Source of the DNA: Hyaloperonospora brassicae
Taxonomy: Eukaryota > Oomycota > Peronosporomycetes > Peronosporales > Peronosporaceae
Reading direction: 5' to 3'
DNA: 64,000 nt
NCBI GenBank assembly: GCA_947650285.1
Contig: CANTFL010001182.1
Location: 105,798 to 169,797, forward strand
The position numbers and the translations under genes were made by a program. The notes beneath the pieces are model-generated. The model made no database searches, was not told where the DNA came from, and saw only the letters and a list, made by a program, of their open reading frames with translations. Positions 1 through 10,708 of this stretch are shown piece after piece (positions within the stretch are counted from its first letter, which is position 1; every line of letters begins with the position of its first letter).

Positions 1-400
1 CACTTACGGATCGGATTTGGAAGATCGATTGAGATCAGTCCATGTGGCTGCCACTACGGATCGGCGTTCATCTCCTAATGACGTTACAGCAAACGCGAGA
101 TCGGTCGACCCGAACAATCGTCGAGACTATCAAGATCGCAATTTGCCATCGAAGCCGTGTACTCATTGCGGATCGACCAAGCATGGAGATCTCGGTTGCT
201 GGAAGCGGCTCACTTGCCAGAAGTGTGGGCGTAAAGGACACCCCTCTGACAACTGTTTCTTCGTGTGCCGTGCCTGCGGTGAGATGCACGACCCGGGGAA
301 GTGTCCCATGGAGGAGTTCTACAACATGATCCGCCAGTGGTATGTCCCGAACAAGCATGCGGGGATGCTGCCAGAGAAGGCCGAGAAGATGTTAAACTAG
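1..400 (+). CDS. gag: Gag C-terminus, nucleocapsid zinc knuckles (copy A, partial)
   Basis: This is the 3' end of gag, cut by the window start. It carries three zinc knuckles: two canonical CX2CX4HX4C units (CTHCGSTKHGDLGC and CQKCGRKGHPSDNC) and a third shortened CX2CX3HX4C unit (CRACGEMHDPGKC). In the family such knuckles bind genomic RNA in the retroelement particle. The frame ends in TAG at 398-400, directly after the heptamer GTTAAAC that probably serves for -1 frameshifting into pol. It is nearly identical to the C-terminus of the complete gag of copy B. No inactivating change is visible in the part present. Confidence 0.9.
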   Translation, partial: TYGSDLEDRLRSVHVAATTDRRSSPNDVTANARSVDPNNRRDYQDRNLPSKPCTHCGSTKHGDLGCWKRLTCQKCGRKGHPSDNCFFVCRACGEMHDPGKCPMEEFYNMIRQWYVPNKHAGMLPEKAEKMLN

Positions 401-438
401 GACGCTCGCCAGGTTTGAATCTGGTACGAGCCGAGCGT
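391..438 (+). promoter_or_regulatory. Probable -1 ribosomal frameshift signal between gag and pol (copy A)
   Basis: The heptamer GTTAAAC (391-397) sits in phase G-TTA-AAC, immediately before the gag stop TAG (398-400). Four bases after the heptamer, ACGCTCG (402-408) can pair with CGAGCGT (432-438), with CCAGG/TCTGG as an inner hairpin (409-413 and about 420-424). A -1 slip on AAC continues as CTA GGA CGC, which is exactly the pol frame. The same heptamer plus stop is a known slippery site in an arterivirus. The function is inferred; the sequence and its conservation in copies B and D are seen directly. Confidence 0.7.
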
Positions 439-3400
439 TCTAGGCTCTGCATTATTGCATACGTGGAGAAAAAGAAGACGGATCGCGAGAGTAAGCAGGA
501 TACAGATATGGAAACAAATATATCTCGTTCGAAGTCAAAACGTCTTGCTTCCGTGTCCCATCTGAAGCGGATCGATGAATACTCGCGATCTGAACCAACT
601 ATGGAGATCGAGCTCGCTTACGGTGAATCTCGCGGATACTGGAAACATTATTCGCCCGGGAAGTGGTTCAAACAAGCGAAAGCTGTTGGCAAGATCAACA
701 ATGTAAAAGCCACTCTGCTATTTGATTCTGGTGCTGAAGTGTCGATCATTGACACCACCTTTGCTCGTGAGGTCGGTTGCAATATTGACGAGAGTCAACG
801 ACAAGAATGTATCGGGATCGGAGAAGCTCCGTACATGACGATAGGACGTACCAAGATCAAAGTAACCCTCGCGGGATCGTTAGTATACTATTTCAATGTG
901 TGGGTAGGCGATCTGGCAGGGCAAGAAGCGATTCTGGGCATGGACTTTATGGTTCCTGCCGGAGTGCGGCTCGACCTAGCGGATGGTGCGCTATGTCTAC
1001 CAGAAGAAATCCGCATTCACCTCGCAGGACGTCGCCCCGCGTACGGATCGAAGATACAACATATAACGGCGAAGGACCAACATGTGGTGATCCCGGTCGG
1101 AGAGTCAAGGGAAGTGAAGATCGGGATCGGAGGGGCTAAGATGAAGTTGTGGGTCGCCAGAGGACCAGACTGGGTACCTACAGTGATCTCGGGGTTTGGT
1201 AGTAGGAAGTACCTGCAGATGACCAACACTGGCGACCATGAGATCATATTGCCCACCCACACTATATTGGGCTTGTGGACCGAAGGCGATATGGTACCAC
1301 GAACTCAAGGTTTCGTGACGGTCGGATCGGGGAAGTACAAGGAGTGGCAAACTCTGGCGTATGAGGCTACGACGGATCGAGTGAAGGAACTCCCAAAAGA
1401 ACATACCGGCCCACTGGTAGATCGCCCTACGTATGCCACCCCCAAACGTATCGTGAAACGACCGTCTGATACGTTGAAGAACCTATCTCCAGCGATCTCC
1501 ACGGTAACGCAACAAGCTAACAATGGCGAATCGCAAAAGGCAGATGCTGTGGTTGCCAAGGAAGAAACAGTCAACAGAGCCGAGCTATTGTGGATGGAAA
1601 ACGACCATGAGATCGGAACCCAACATGCAACGAAGGGAGATCGCGATATCGATCAAGAATGGCTACGTGACATATCGTCTCTATCGAGAACCGATCCGAC
1701 CGAGTAAACTGCTGAGGTCGGAGCAGCCGGGAGAGATGAAAGAGCCTAAGGAAGAAGCAATGTTAAAGACTGAAGATGCCGAGATCGCGGGAACACCAGT
1801 TTACTACCACGAGAGCGGAGATTTGTTTGCTGAAGATATCGAGCAACACATGGCGGTACTACCAGAAATGTCGGCGACTACAGAAGAAGTTACGATTGAG
1901 GACATTCAGATCGGCGATCCCGATGTGCCTCTCACCACAGATCAACAGCGGCTCAGATCGCTGATCTGGAAGAGCCGTCACCTCCTCATGGGTAGAGGTA
2001 ATGCTCTACCACCAGCAGCACGAGGCGCGATCTGTGATATTGATGTCGGTGGGGCAGCACCGATAGCGCAAAGAGTACGTCCGGTCGCACCTAAATATCG
2101 GGAGAAGCTATCGGACCTCATCAAAGGACTACTAGCGGCCAAGATCGTCCAGCCATCCACGTCACCGTGGGCGTCTCCGATAGTGGTGATCATCAAGAAG
2201 AACGGAGTGGATATTCGCCTTTGCATTGATTATCGAAGAGTGAATCAGCTGACACGTCTGATGGTTTATCCCATGCCGTTGATCAGCGATCTATTAGAAG
2301 ACCTAGATAAAGCTTTATGGTACTGTTCGCTGGATATGGCTAGTGGATTCTGGGTGGTTGAGATGACTGAGCGAGCCAAACTGATCTCAGCGTTTGTCAC
2401 ACCGTTTGGTCTTTTCGAGTGGCTGCGAATGCCTTTTGGGCTTAAGAACGCGCCCCAAATCTATCAACGTCTGGTCGACAATGCGCTGTATGGATACCTC
2501 AAGATTGGCCAGAGATCATCCGCTGATGGCCAGATCGACGTGTTCAAAGATGGTGAACCGGAGACAGATCGACGACCTTCTATACTGGGACGCCGATCTT
2601 ACATTGACGACATCCTCATACCAGCCACTTCATGGGAGTCTCTGTACGCAAAAGTAGAGCGATTGCTGGAAGCATGTGATAAGTGGAATTTGTCTATCAG
2701 TCTCACAAAAAGTTTTTGGGGGTGCCGTAAGGTCGACTATTTGGGACACCGAGTGTCGATTGATGGTTTGGAGGCTCAGCCCAAGAACTTAGAGTCGTTG
2801 GTCAACATCCCGTTCCCTAGCACGCTACGAGCTATGCAATCTTTTCTCGGGAGTTTGAACTACTACCGCCGCTTCATTGAAGATTTCGCGGTGTACGCCG
2901 CGGTGTTATATGAGTTAAGAGAATCGGATTTCTTCGAGATCGGCCGATCTCAGCTCGCAGCAGGAGAAGAATGGTTGAACGAAGATCGATGGAAGGAAGC
3001 CAAGGTTGCTTTCACTATGCTAAAGGCTAAGATAGCTACCGCTCCTATGCTCAAACATTTCGACCCAGATCGCCCTCCTGTGATCGTAGTCTACGCTAGC
3101 AAGTGGGCTGTTTCAGCGGCCCTGATACAGGAGTACGAGGGCGTATACCATCCGGTTACGTTTACTAGCCGCACCTTGAAGCCCAACGAGCTTAACTATG
3201 GAACGGTGGAAAAGGAAGTGCTGGCGCTACTTCGTGTTTTGGATGTATGCTACACTACGCTTGCTTCGCGAGAGATCACTGTGCTGACCCGACATTCTAC
3301 GTTAGCGTGGTTGATGCAATCTCGAGGACTCAACGGGAGATTAGGACGGTGGGCTGCTTTGTTGTCGAACTGGACTATGGAGGTGAAGAGGTGCGAAAAA

Positions 3401-5752
3401 GGAGAAGAAGAGATTCTGGGTATGCTAGCAGCAAGTATCACTCCGAGAGAAGAGGTAGAAGAGATGCTGATCGCGATTTCCCCTCGAAAAGACTGCCGAC
3501 TCAAAGTATCGATGCCTCCTCCAACGGTGGAAACGGATGAAGAGTTGTTGGTGGCCAGTTTCGACGGATCGGCTAGGATCAAAAAGAAAGGAGGGTCGTA
3601 CAGTGCTGTGGTATGGAAGTTACCCGAGTGGACGATTGTGGCGGCAGAATCTAGATATGCTCACGATTTGACTGTGAATGAAGCGGAGTATAATGGCTTG
3701 CTATTGTGCTTTGAGTTACTCGCCGATCTGGACAGGGGGCGAGTAATTCTGTGTGGAGATTCTAATTTGGTGATTCGACAGATGCGCGGTGAGATCGACT
3801 GCAAGGCACCGGGCCTTCAGCTTCTGAGACACAAAGCGTTGGAGAAGCTGCGGTCATGGCCTAGTCACGAGTTTCTACATATGAAGCGAGAGTGGAATCA
3901 GAGCGCAGATCGACTAGCCAGCACAGCGTTGCAGAACGAAAAAGGAAGAACAATTGTAGCTGAAGAAGATCGGCAAGATCTGATGACACTGAACCGTCTC
4001 GACGAATTGTTGAAGCCCAAGCAAGATGGTCAGCTGGCTCGGGTAACTGCAATCACGAGATCGGCCGAGAGGATACGTCATGAACCTGAAGTGATACAGG
4101 AAGAGATAGTGCAGCGAATTAGGATTCAACGGATTGTCCAAGCTCAAGATGAAGAGCGTTGGATTGTTAATCTCAAGAAGTATCTAAGTGGCGATGTGTC
4201 AAACTTGGACGCGGGAGCAGTGAAGGTATGCGCAAAACTGGCGCCGGAGTACGAGATCGATGAGAACGATCTGCTATTTTTCTGCCCCACGGCGAAAAGA
4301 AAGTCAGAAGATCGTGATGGTTTGATGCGGTTGGTGATCCCTGAGACGTTGCAACAAGACTTCTTGCACCACTATCATACGAGTCTAGAAGGAGGCCACC
4401 AGGGTATCGGCCGAACCTATCAGAAGATTAGATCGCGATTCCATTGGAGAGGACTGTACCGGAGCGTTCAACGATATGTGGGCGAATGTATCGACTGTGA
4501 AACCGGAAAAGGAAGCCCGATGATTCATGGGAGATCCCCGGGGAACCTACACGCATCCTATCCATTCCAGATCATAGCAATGGATCATATACCGTCGTTG
4601 CCCAAGTCCATCAAGGGGAACACCGAACTGCTCATTTGGGTGGACCTCTTCTCAGGATATGTAATTGCAAAGGCTAGCTCTTCACGGACGGCACAAACAA
4701 TAGCGGAAAATTACGAAGAATGTGTGTTTCGACGCTTCGGGGCTAGCGAGGCTATCAGGCACGATCGAGAACCGGGATTTATGTCCGACTTCTTTCGAGC
4801 CTTCAGCCGGATCGTAGGACAAAAACAGCGTGCTACCATGGCTTACAGGCCACAAGCAAATGGAACAGCCGAGCGAATGGTGCAAACCTTGACGCATTCG
4901 CTCAAGATGTACGTGGCTGAAGTTGACCAACGAGACTGGGATGAGTATGCTGAGCGGCTCACATTTGCCATCAACACCGCTCAAGATCGAGTTCGAGGGG
5001 ACACCCCATTCTATCTGATTCATGGATGGGACCCGCGATCAACGTTGGAAGCTACGTTATCAGTGGGAAACACGAGGACGAGAGATCGCGATCCAAAGCG
5101 GTGGAGATATAGTATTCAAAGACAATATCAGCGAGCTCGATCAGCGGTGAATGATCAACTACGACTTGCGATCCACGAGAGGGCAGATCGCCATAACGAA
5201 GACGTAGAACAACACGAGATCGAAGTGGGAACGCAAGTTTGGCTATACCTGGATCGAGTTAAAGAAGGATATGCGAAGAAGCTAGCGCACATGTGGCATG
5301 GGCCATTCCGAGTTGCAGACATATGTGGAGAGCACGCTGTGAAACTGGAGATCGCTGGGACCCCGTATCGGCTATTTCCGATTGTACATTTATCGAAGCT
5401 GAAGAAGGTAAAAACGTTCCCTGAACGGCCGAAGGATCAGCTTACGATAGACGAAGCAGATCGTTTGGACTTTGATGAAGCTTTGCTGCCAGAAGACAGT
5501 TGGGAGAGCGATCTCGAAGAGGGAGAATACGAAGTAGAAGAAATATTGGACGTGCGATCTGGTAGGAAAACCCGTTATGGGCGAGTACACCGACAGTTTC
5601 TGGTGAAGTGGAAGGGACATCCCGATTTAAGTTGGGTGGATGAGGCCGATCTGAGTTGTGGGGCGATCTTGCAAGAGTTTGAACGGAACCGAGTGAGTCG
5701 AAACCGTTTTGAAGCAATGCAGTCTCACGAAGGCAAGTCGGACGAACCTTAA
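397..5752 (+). pseudogene. pol: Pol polyprotein, copy A (PR-RT-RNH-aRNH-IN-chromodomain; one frame break)
   Basis: Pol makes and integrates the cDNA. Visible landmarks: protease DSGAEVSIID (724-753); RT LDMAS (Asp at 2333) and YIDD (2600-2611); a first RNase H-like domain in which the usual catalytic DAS is YAS (Tyr codon 3092-3094); a second RNase H with Asp 3563, Glu 3686, Asp 3758 and Asp 3908; an H2C2 zinc motif (about 4360-4500); integrase Asp 4583, Asp 4763 and Glu 4871, which is exactly D(35)E; and a chromodomain (about 5525-5700) with aromatic residues in YEVEEI, VKWKG and LSWVDE. The frame entered from gag stops at 1705-1707 (TAA), and the RT-IN frame (1523-5752, 1409 codons) continues in +1. 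Copy B breaks at the same TAA, so this is either damage or a second recoding point. The C-terminus after the chromodomain is short. Confidence 0.93.
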
Positions 5753-6007
5753 CGATCTGGATAGGTATGCTGGGAGGCGGTAAATGCGGATGGAAGGGTT
5801 GAAAGATGTGCTAGACGGTAGCATATGCTGGTGGAGGGTGTTTTTGTGTGTGAGTATGGAGATAGTCAAGTGAATTACCCTACTGAATGATGTGGAGCGA
5901 GAAGGATCGAGGTCGTGGAAGTTACAAAGAATGAAGTATCAAACAGAAGATGATTGAATGACTTACACGAGTATGAAAGACGATCGGGCTTGGACACCGA
6001 TCTTGGA

Positions 6008-8756
6008 CTAAGATGATGGAGCAGGCTTGAACTTGTCCTGTAGACGAGGGATCTGCGATCCGGGGTGATCCCAATAGGCGTTACGGAACTGATTGCGCCA
6101 AGGATCCTCTTGGTCCGCCATATCCAATGCCTCTAACAAGTCGGCGGGGTCGTTAGAGTGTCCTAACCCTGGATACCAAACTCGTTCTTCATGTGGGCGC
6201 GGATAGTGGAGGAAGAAGGGATCCAGCAAGATGTCGAGATCGCAGTGGCCAGCGATCATGCCGTTGAGTATCATCTTCAAGAAGTTCTTCCAACGTGCTC
6301 CAAAACGAGATCGGCGTTGCTTTCGTTGACGCCAGAATGTTTGCATGAACCGGTCGGATCGTCGTTGGGCCTGGGAGATCGGGAAAGCATGAGTGGACTC
6401 CCACAGAGCTTGGCGATGAGTGGACTCGAGCTCCAGGTAGCGATGGCTCATGTCGCTGTACCATCCAGTCATGGTGAACGATATCGGGTTCACGGGGACC
6501 ACGATATTATCCCAAGGGGCGGTAGCGTAAAGAGACTCGATGTGTTGCCGTGAGATCAGCCCAGAAGCCCAAGTCCCCGTAGGCGGGGCTCGCCCATGAT
6601 TGTGGAAGGGGAACAGAAAATTCCTGGGCTTGGAGTAGTGGTGAAACAGCAGCTCAATGGTCATGGTCCGCACACAAACCATCGCGATGCGCGAAACTGA
6701 CCATGGAGCGATCTCGGACGCCACCCGTCGGGAAGGCGCCAGATAGTTGGGAATCCACCGATCCCGTGGCTGCTGGAGTGGCGGAAGGTTGTCGAAATCA
6801 ACGGAAGAAATGATTCTGTTAGCCACTGGGCGCGTCGGAAGGATGATGCTGTTATCGCTGTCGGACAAATGGCGATCCGAAAGCGCAGTGGACCCCGGAG
6901 GCGGACTAACGGAGCCAGTCTCTCTGTGTGTCTCCTCTGTCGGCGACGCCTCCACATCTTCCACGTAACCATCATCTTGAATTTCAACTACGGGAACAGC
7001 CGCGACCGGAGTGGACGGGTACGAAAGATAACGAGGCTCCGGAGCGGCTGGAGAGGGCGACCGCGATAGTGTCTTGAGCCAACATAGTAGCTGCGGAAGA
7101 AGCGGGAGCAACCTGAGCAGCCGGAGAGGGGTCCGGAATTGAAGATCGGGCAGCCGATCTAGGTTGACGACGAGCGGCCGATCTCGAGTGGGACAATACA
7201 GAACGAGTTAAATCGTCCGAGCTGGAGTCCGACCCGGTCAGCTCCCCACTTCCCGATCCCGTCCCAGAAGTCGTGGACGAAGGCGGAGAAGAAGAGGAAT
7301 CGGATGAAAGCTCGGGTGGGTCCGATCTGGGAAGTTTCTTGGAAGGTGTTGAGGGGTTCAACGACAATAGCCGGGAGGCCACACGGGAGGTAGAAGAATC
7401 TCGGGATCGTGACCTTAGTTGAACACGCCGACGCTTGGCAGGCGGGCCAGACGATCTCGATCTGGACCTACGGGCAAGCGATCTCGATCTCTGGGTAGTG
7501 GAAGCGGGTGGCGATCTGGCCTGAGTAGCACTCGTAGGCGTCGGTCGAACGGTCAATGTAGAGGATTGGGACCCGAGTATGGCACTGTTCAGTGTGTCGA
7601 GCAGCGCTCGGTGCTCGGCTATGGCCCGATCCCGATCGTGTTCCGCCACCTGTAGCTGGTCGTGTACCGTGAGGTGTTCCGCAAGCTGACGACGGAGGTT
7701 GGCGTTTTCTAGCCGCGAAAGTGCCAACTGACCCTCCAGAGGAGTCAAGCCATCCACTTGTTGTATGAGATCGCTGATCGAAGCCAGTCCCTCTGCGATC
7801 TCCGCCTGAGATCGAGCCAATTGCTCCTTCAAGTGCAGAACATCTATGTGAAGGAAAGACCTGTCGGAGGTCAGCTGGTCGCGCTGCCGTCGGAGAGAAT
7901 TAAGCTCGGCTTGGAGCGAGTGCATTTGAGTCCTCAAAGCGTTCACCTGTCGTTCCAAGCTGCCTTGATCCTCCTCGTTGGCACGTAACAAAGCGCGTAG
8001 TCGACGAACCTCCTCCGATTGATCGCGATGTGTCTGCAGAGCTCGTTTACAGTCGCTTAAAGAATGTACTGCGTCGACGTAGCGGCCCTGCATCCAATCG
8101 TATCGACGCTGGACGAAGGAGACGAAGGGGGCGACCAGTTCATGCAGAGAATCAATTTCTTCGTCCAAACGATCCCCCCGGGCGACCGCATCTCGGTATA
8201 AATGCTGAAGCTCATGAATGGTGTCGGCTTGGCTGCGGAAGGTGGCCTCGCGATCCCATAAATAAGAGATCGTAGCCAACGTAAGACGAACGTCGTCGGC
8301 AGAAACTCTTGGAACGCGGCCGGTAACGTCCGCAGCTGGAGCAGACTCTGTCCGAGACTCACTAATGGCCAGGGCGTCGGATCTAAATACACCCAGAGTC
8401 GCCGGAGGTACGGGAAGTGAGGACGGTTCAAACGGACGATCTGGTGAGTCCGTGATGATCGAGGGCGATCCGACCGAACGGGAATCACTTAAAGACTCAC
8501 GTCGATCCTGCGATCCAGACGGTAAGTCTTGGGTTGGAGACGAGGGTCTGGTCGGCTGTCGATCTGGCGATCTCGTGGCGATCACTGGCGATCCGGCCGA
8601 ATGTAGACTACTGGGGGATGCATGTCGATCAGGGACGATGGGAGCATACCACCCGCGATCCGGCGATCCAGGTGACGGGTCGCGATCCGGAGACAGGAAC
8701 ACGGTGGAGCCTTCCGACGAGATCGGCGAGGTGGGGAGATGCTTCGGAGGGACCAT
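6008..8756 (-). pseudogene. Antisense ORF between pol and 3' LTR, copy A (frameshifted)
   Basis: This is an extra gene on the strand opposite to gag-pol, converging tail to tail with pol. It is about 916 codons long, nearly identical to the intact 915-codon versions in copies C and D. One extra base near 7073 (cttgagcc where C has cttagcc) splits it into frames 8756-6984 and 7111-6008. It has the same N-terminal SPDR repeats, coiled coil, RS-rich basic stretch and C-terminal domain as described for copy C. I recognise no characterised enzyme or structural family. The single break could be a true mutation or an assembly error. Confidence 0.85.
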
Positions 8757-8834
8757 GAGATGGACTTAAGTGGTTGGAGCAAAGTTGATGAGTGACTGCA
8801 CTGAGGTCAATTGCTGTACAATGGACTTCAGTGC

Positions 8835-8844
8835 AGGGGGCGGT
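8835..8844 (+). other. Polypurine tract, copy A
   Basis: AGGGGGCGGT lies directly before the TGTGG start of LTR1, where plus-strand DNA synthesis is primed in LTR retroelements. The same ten bases precede LTR2, LTR3 and LTR5, and occur inverted beside LTR6. Confidence 0.75.
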
Positions 8845-10708
8845 TGTGGCAAAGTCACTAATCAAATTTTCTACGAGGATCGGTGACCACATATTTGAGG
8901 CGCCACTTACTGGTGGAGAATTAGACCACGGGACCTGGCGATCCAATGAGAGATGGGAGGCGATCCCGACGGAGAAAGACGATACGATCCAACTGTCGTC
9001 AGACTGACGGGTATGGAACGATCTGAGACGGGGCGTGAAAAGGGATGATTCCCATGCTGCGATCTGGGACAAGGAATGATTGTAACGGTGCGATCTGGGA
9101 CAAGGGACTGGATTGTACTAAACGGCTGATCTGAAGCAGAATTACTCTGGGAAAGGTGCATCTGGGACCAGACGATGCGAAGTGACTCTGTGACAACGGT
9201 GTTGAAGTCTATTAGATCGGTGACATTCTATACCGGGCTCCCAAAAGAAGTACTGATTTAGGTTAATTATGGACCGATCTGGAATTGTGGATGTTTGTGG
9301 GAGTCCGTGGGACCGTTGTAAGAACTATGGATGGTCCCATTGAGCAGATAGACCCTTGGGAATGGTATTGGAGTACACACAATGAACGGAAACGACATAT
9401 AGGGCCGGATCGCACTGTGTCGAGCCTACTCGATCTCGAATTGGACGTCAGATCGGTCATGTTCCCTGCTGGTTATGGATATATCGATGATGGAGCTATC
9501 GTATGATGATGTACATGCTCGTTGAAGGTCTATGAGAGATGTCCCAAAAGTTCAGACCGAAAGAGCCAGTGGAAGCCGGTCGAATGGACGTCGCAAAATG
9601 GATTTAGGCACATTCCTTATTTGGATACTATTTTGGACCTTTCGGTACCAAAATTGGGTATTTGGTACCGTATTTGGAATTTGGTCCCTTTTGGTGTCTA
9701 GGTACGATATCGGGAGTATTGGCGCTATCTTTGGAGCACAGGTCACGAAATTTCGACACGTGTTCAAGGGGGCGGTCAAGCTTAAAGGTGATATCGACTT
9801 GGAGAGTGACCTACGGTTGGGAATAGGCTTAATGATAGGTCGGATATTAATTTGGTTGGTTAATAAACAGACTTGAACTCTACTTCTTCTGCTCACGACG
9901 CACGTTCCCCTCCCCTCTTCTCCGGGCAAGATTGATTTGGCTTCCCCGGCGGGTCAAGGCGCGCGTGTTACAAGGACACAGAAGACCGATCTTGGATTGT
10001 TGGCCAAGATCGAGAAGAGCGATCTCGGGATATTTGGCCCGGATCGATCAAGTACTCACACTCAACTCAACTGCTAGGGTAGCAGCAACATCAGGAAAAG
10101 GAAAAGGACATTGGACACAAGATCGCGAGACGGCGCAAGTGGTCAGAAGATCTGGACAAGGCGTTCAAGACAAGACCGAGCAAGATCGTTTCGATCTACA
10201 GGGCAGATCGGCACGTTTCATTTTGGCGAAACCCAGGACCGATCTGCCCACATTGCGCACTTCCGGCAAGATCGGCCGATCCCGAGACCAGATCGGACCG
10301 ATCCCAACGCAAGATCGACGCAAGACAACTATTTGCTGAGTGAAGATTTCCGCACAGCGAAGACCCCGATCCCGAAGACAAATCGAGATCGGTGTGATTC
10401 AAGATCGAGATCGCGACATCGCCCAAGAGTGACTGCCGCGACTCAAGATCAAGATCGCAGAACCCCCGTTCGTGGTGTGAAGATTTCCGCACCGGAAGCG
10501 AACGCTCAACCCCAAACCCTCAGCGAGATCGACATCTCCCAAGGCCGTTACGAAGAGCTCAAGCCAGCCCAACCGACGGGTACACAAGGTGAGCACAAGG
10601 TTATACAGCAAGGCACGGATCGGAGTACCCCCTCCGTGAGTCGGCAAGTCTGGGCAAGTGGAAGATCGACACTCACTAAAGTAATTTTGTGAGATCGACT
10701 TCACCACA
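8845..10708 (+). repeat. LTR1 (1864 bp), shared by copies A and B
   Basis: It begins TGTGGCAAAGTC and ends GACTTCACCACA, which are imperfect 12-base inverted ends of the TG...CA type. Boundaries are fixed by LTR4, whose left end joins unrelated sequence at the same T, and LTR3, whose right end joins unrelated sequence at the same A. Inside are two copies of GATCTGGGACAAGG (9061 and 9092) in the U3-like part, a TTTGG-rich stretch (about 9620-9690), TTAATAAAC at about 9860 that could be a TATA-like element or a polyadenylation signal, and a pyrimidine-rich stretch after it. GATC is extremely frequent in the last third. Confidence 0.93.

Larger units (their letters stand above)
1..10708 (+). mobile_element. 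Ty3/Gypsy chromodomain LTR retrotransposon, copy A (5' end outside window)
   Basis: Copy A holds, in order, the last 133 gag codons, pol, a roughly 255 bp spacer at 5753-6007, an antisense ORF, a polypurine tract and a 3' LTR (8845-10708) that is also the 5' LTR of copy B. Its domain order (PR-RT-RNH-aRNH-IN-chromodomain) is that of the oomycete Chronos-like Ty3/Gypsy group. Its 5' LTR and most of gag are cut off by the window edge, so target-site duplications cannot be examined. Pol is broken only once (near 1672-1707) and the antisense ORF once (near 7073), so A is young relative to copies G and H. Confidence 0.93.

Noticed and set aside
9532..9876. Repeated 114-codon plus-strand frame within the LTRs (also at 29300, 43225 and 56097)
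   Set aside because: It lies inside the LTR and is low-complexity (TTTGG-rich). It recurs only because the LTR recurs, differs in LTR2, and has no recognisable domain.
10111..10692. 193-codon plus-strand frame at the LTR end (RSRDQ/DRS-rich)
   Set aside because: Arg/Asp/Ser-rich translation is what dense GATCG/AGATC repeats give in any frame. It is interrupted by a one-base difference (CCCCC versus CCCC) in LTR2, LTR3 and LTR5, so coding is not supported.
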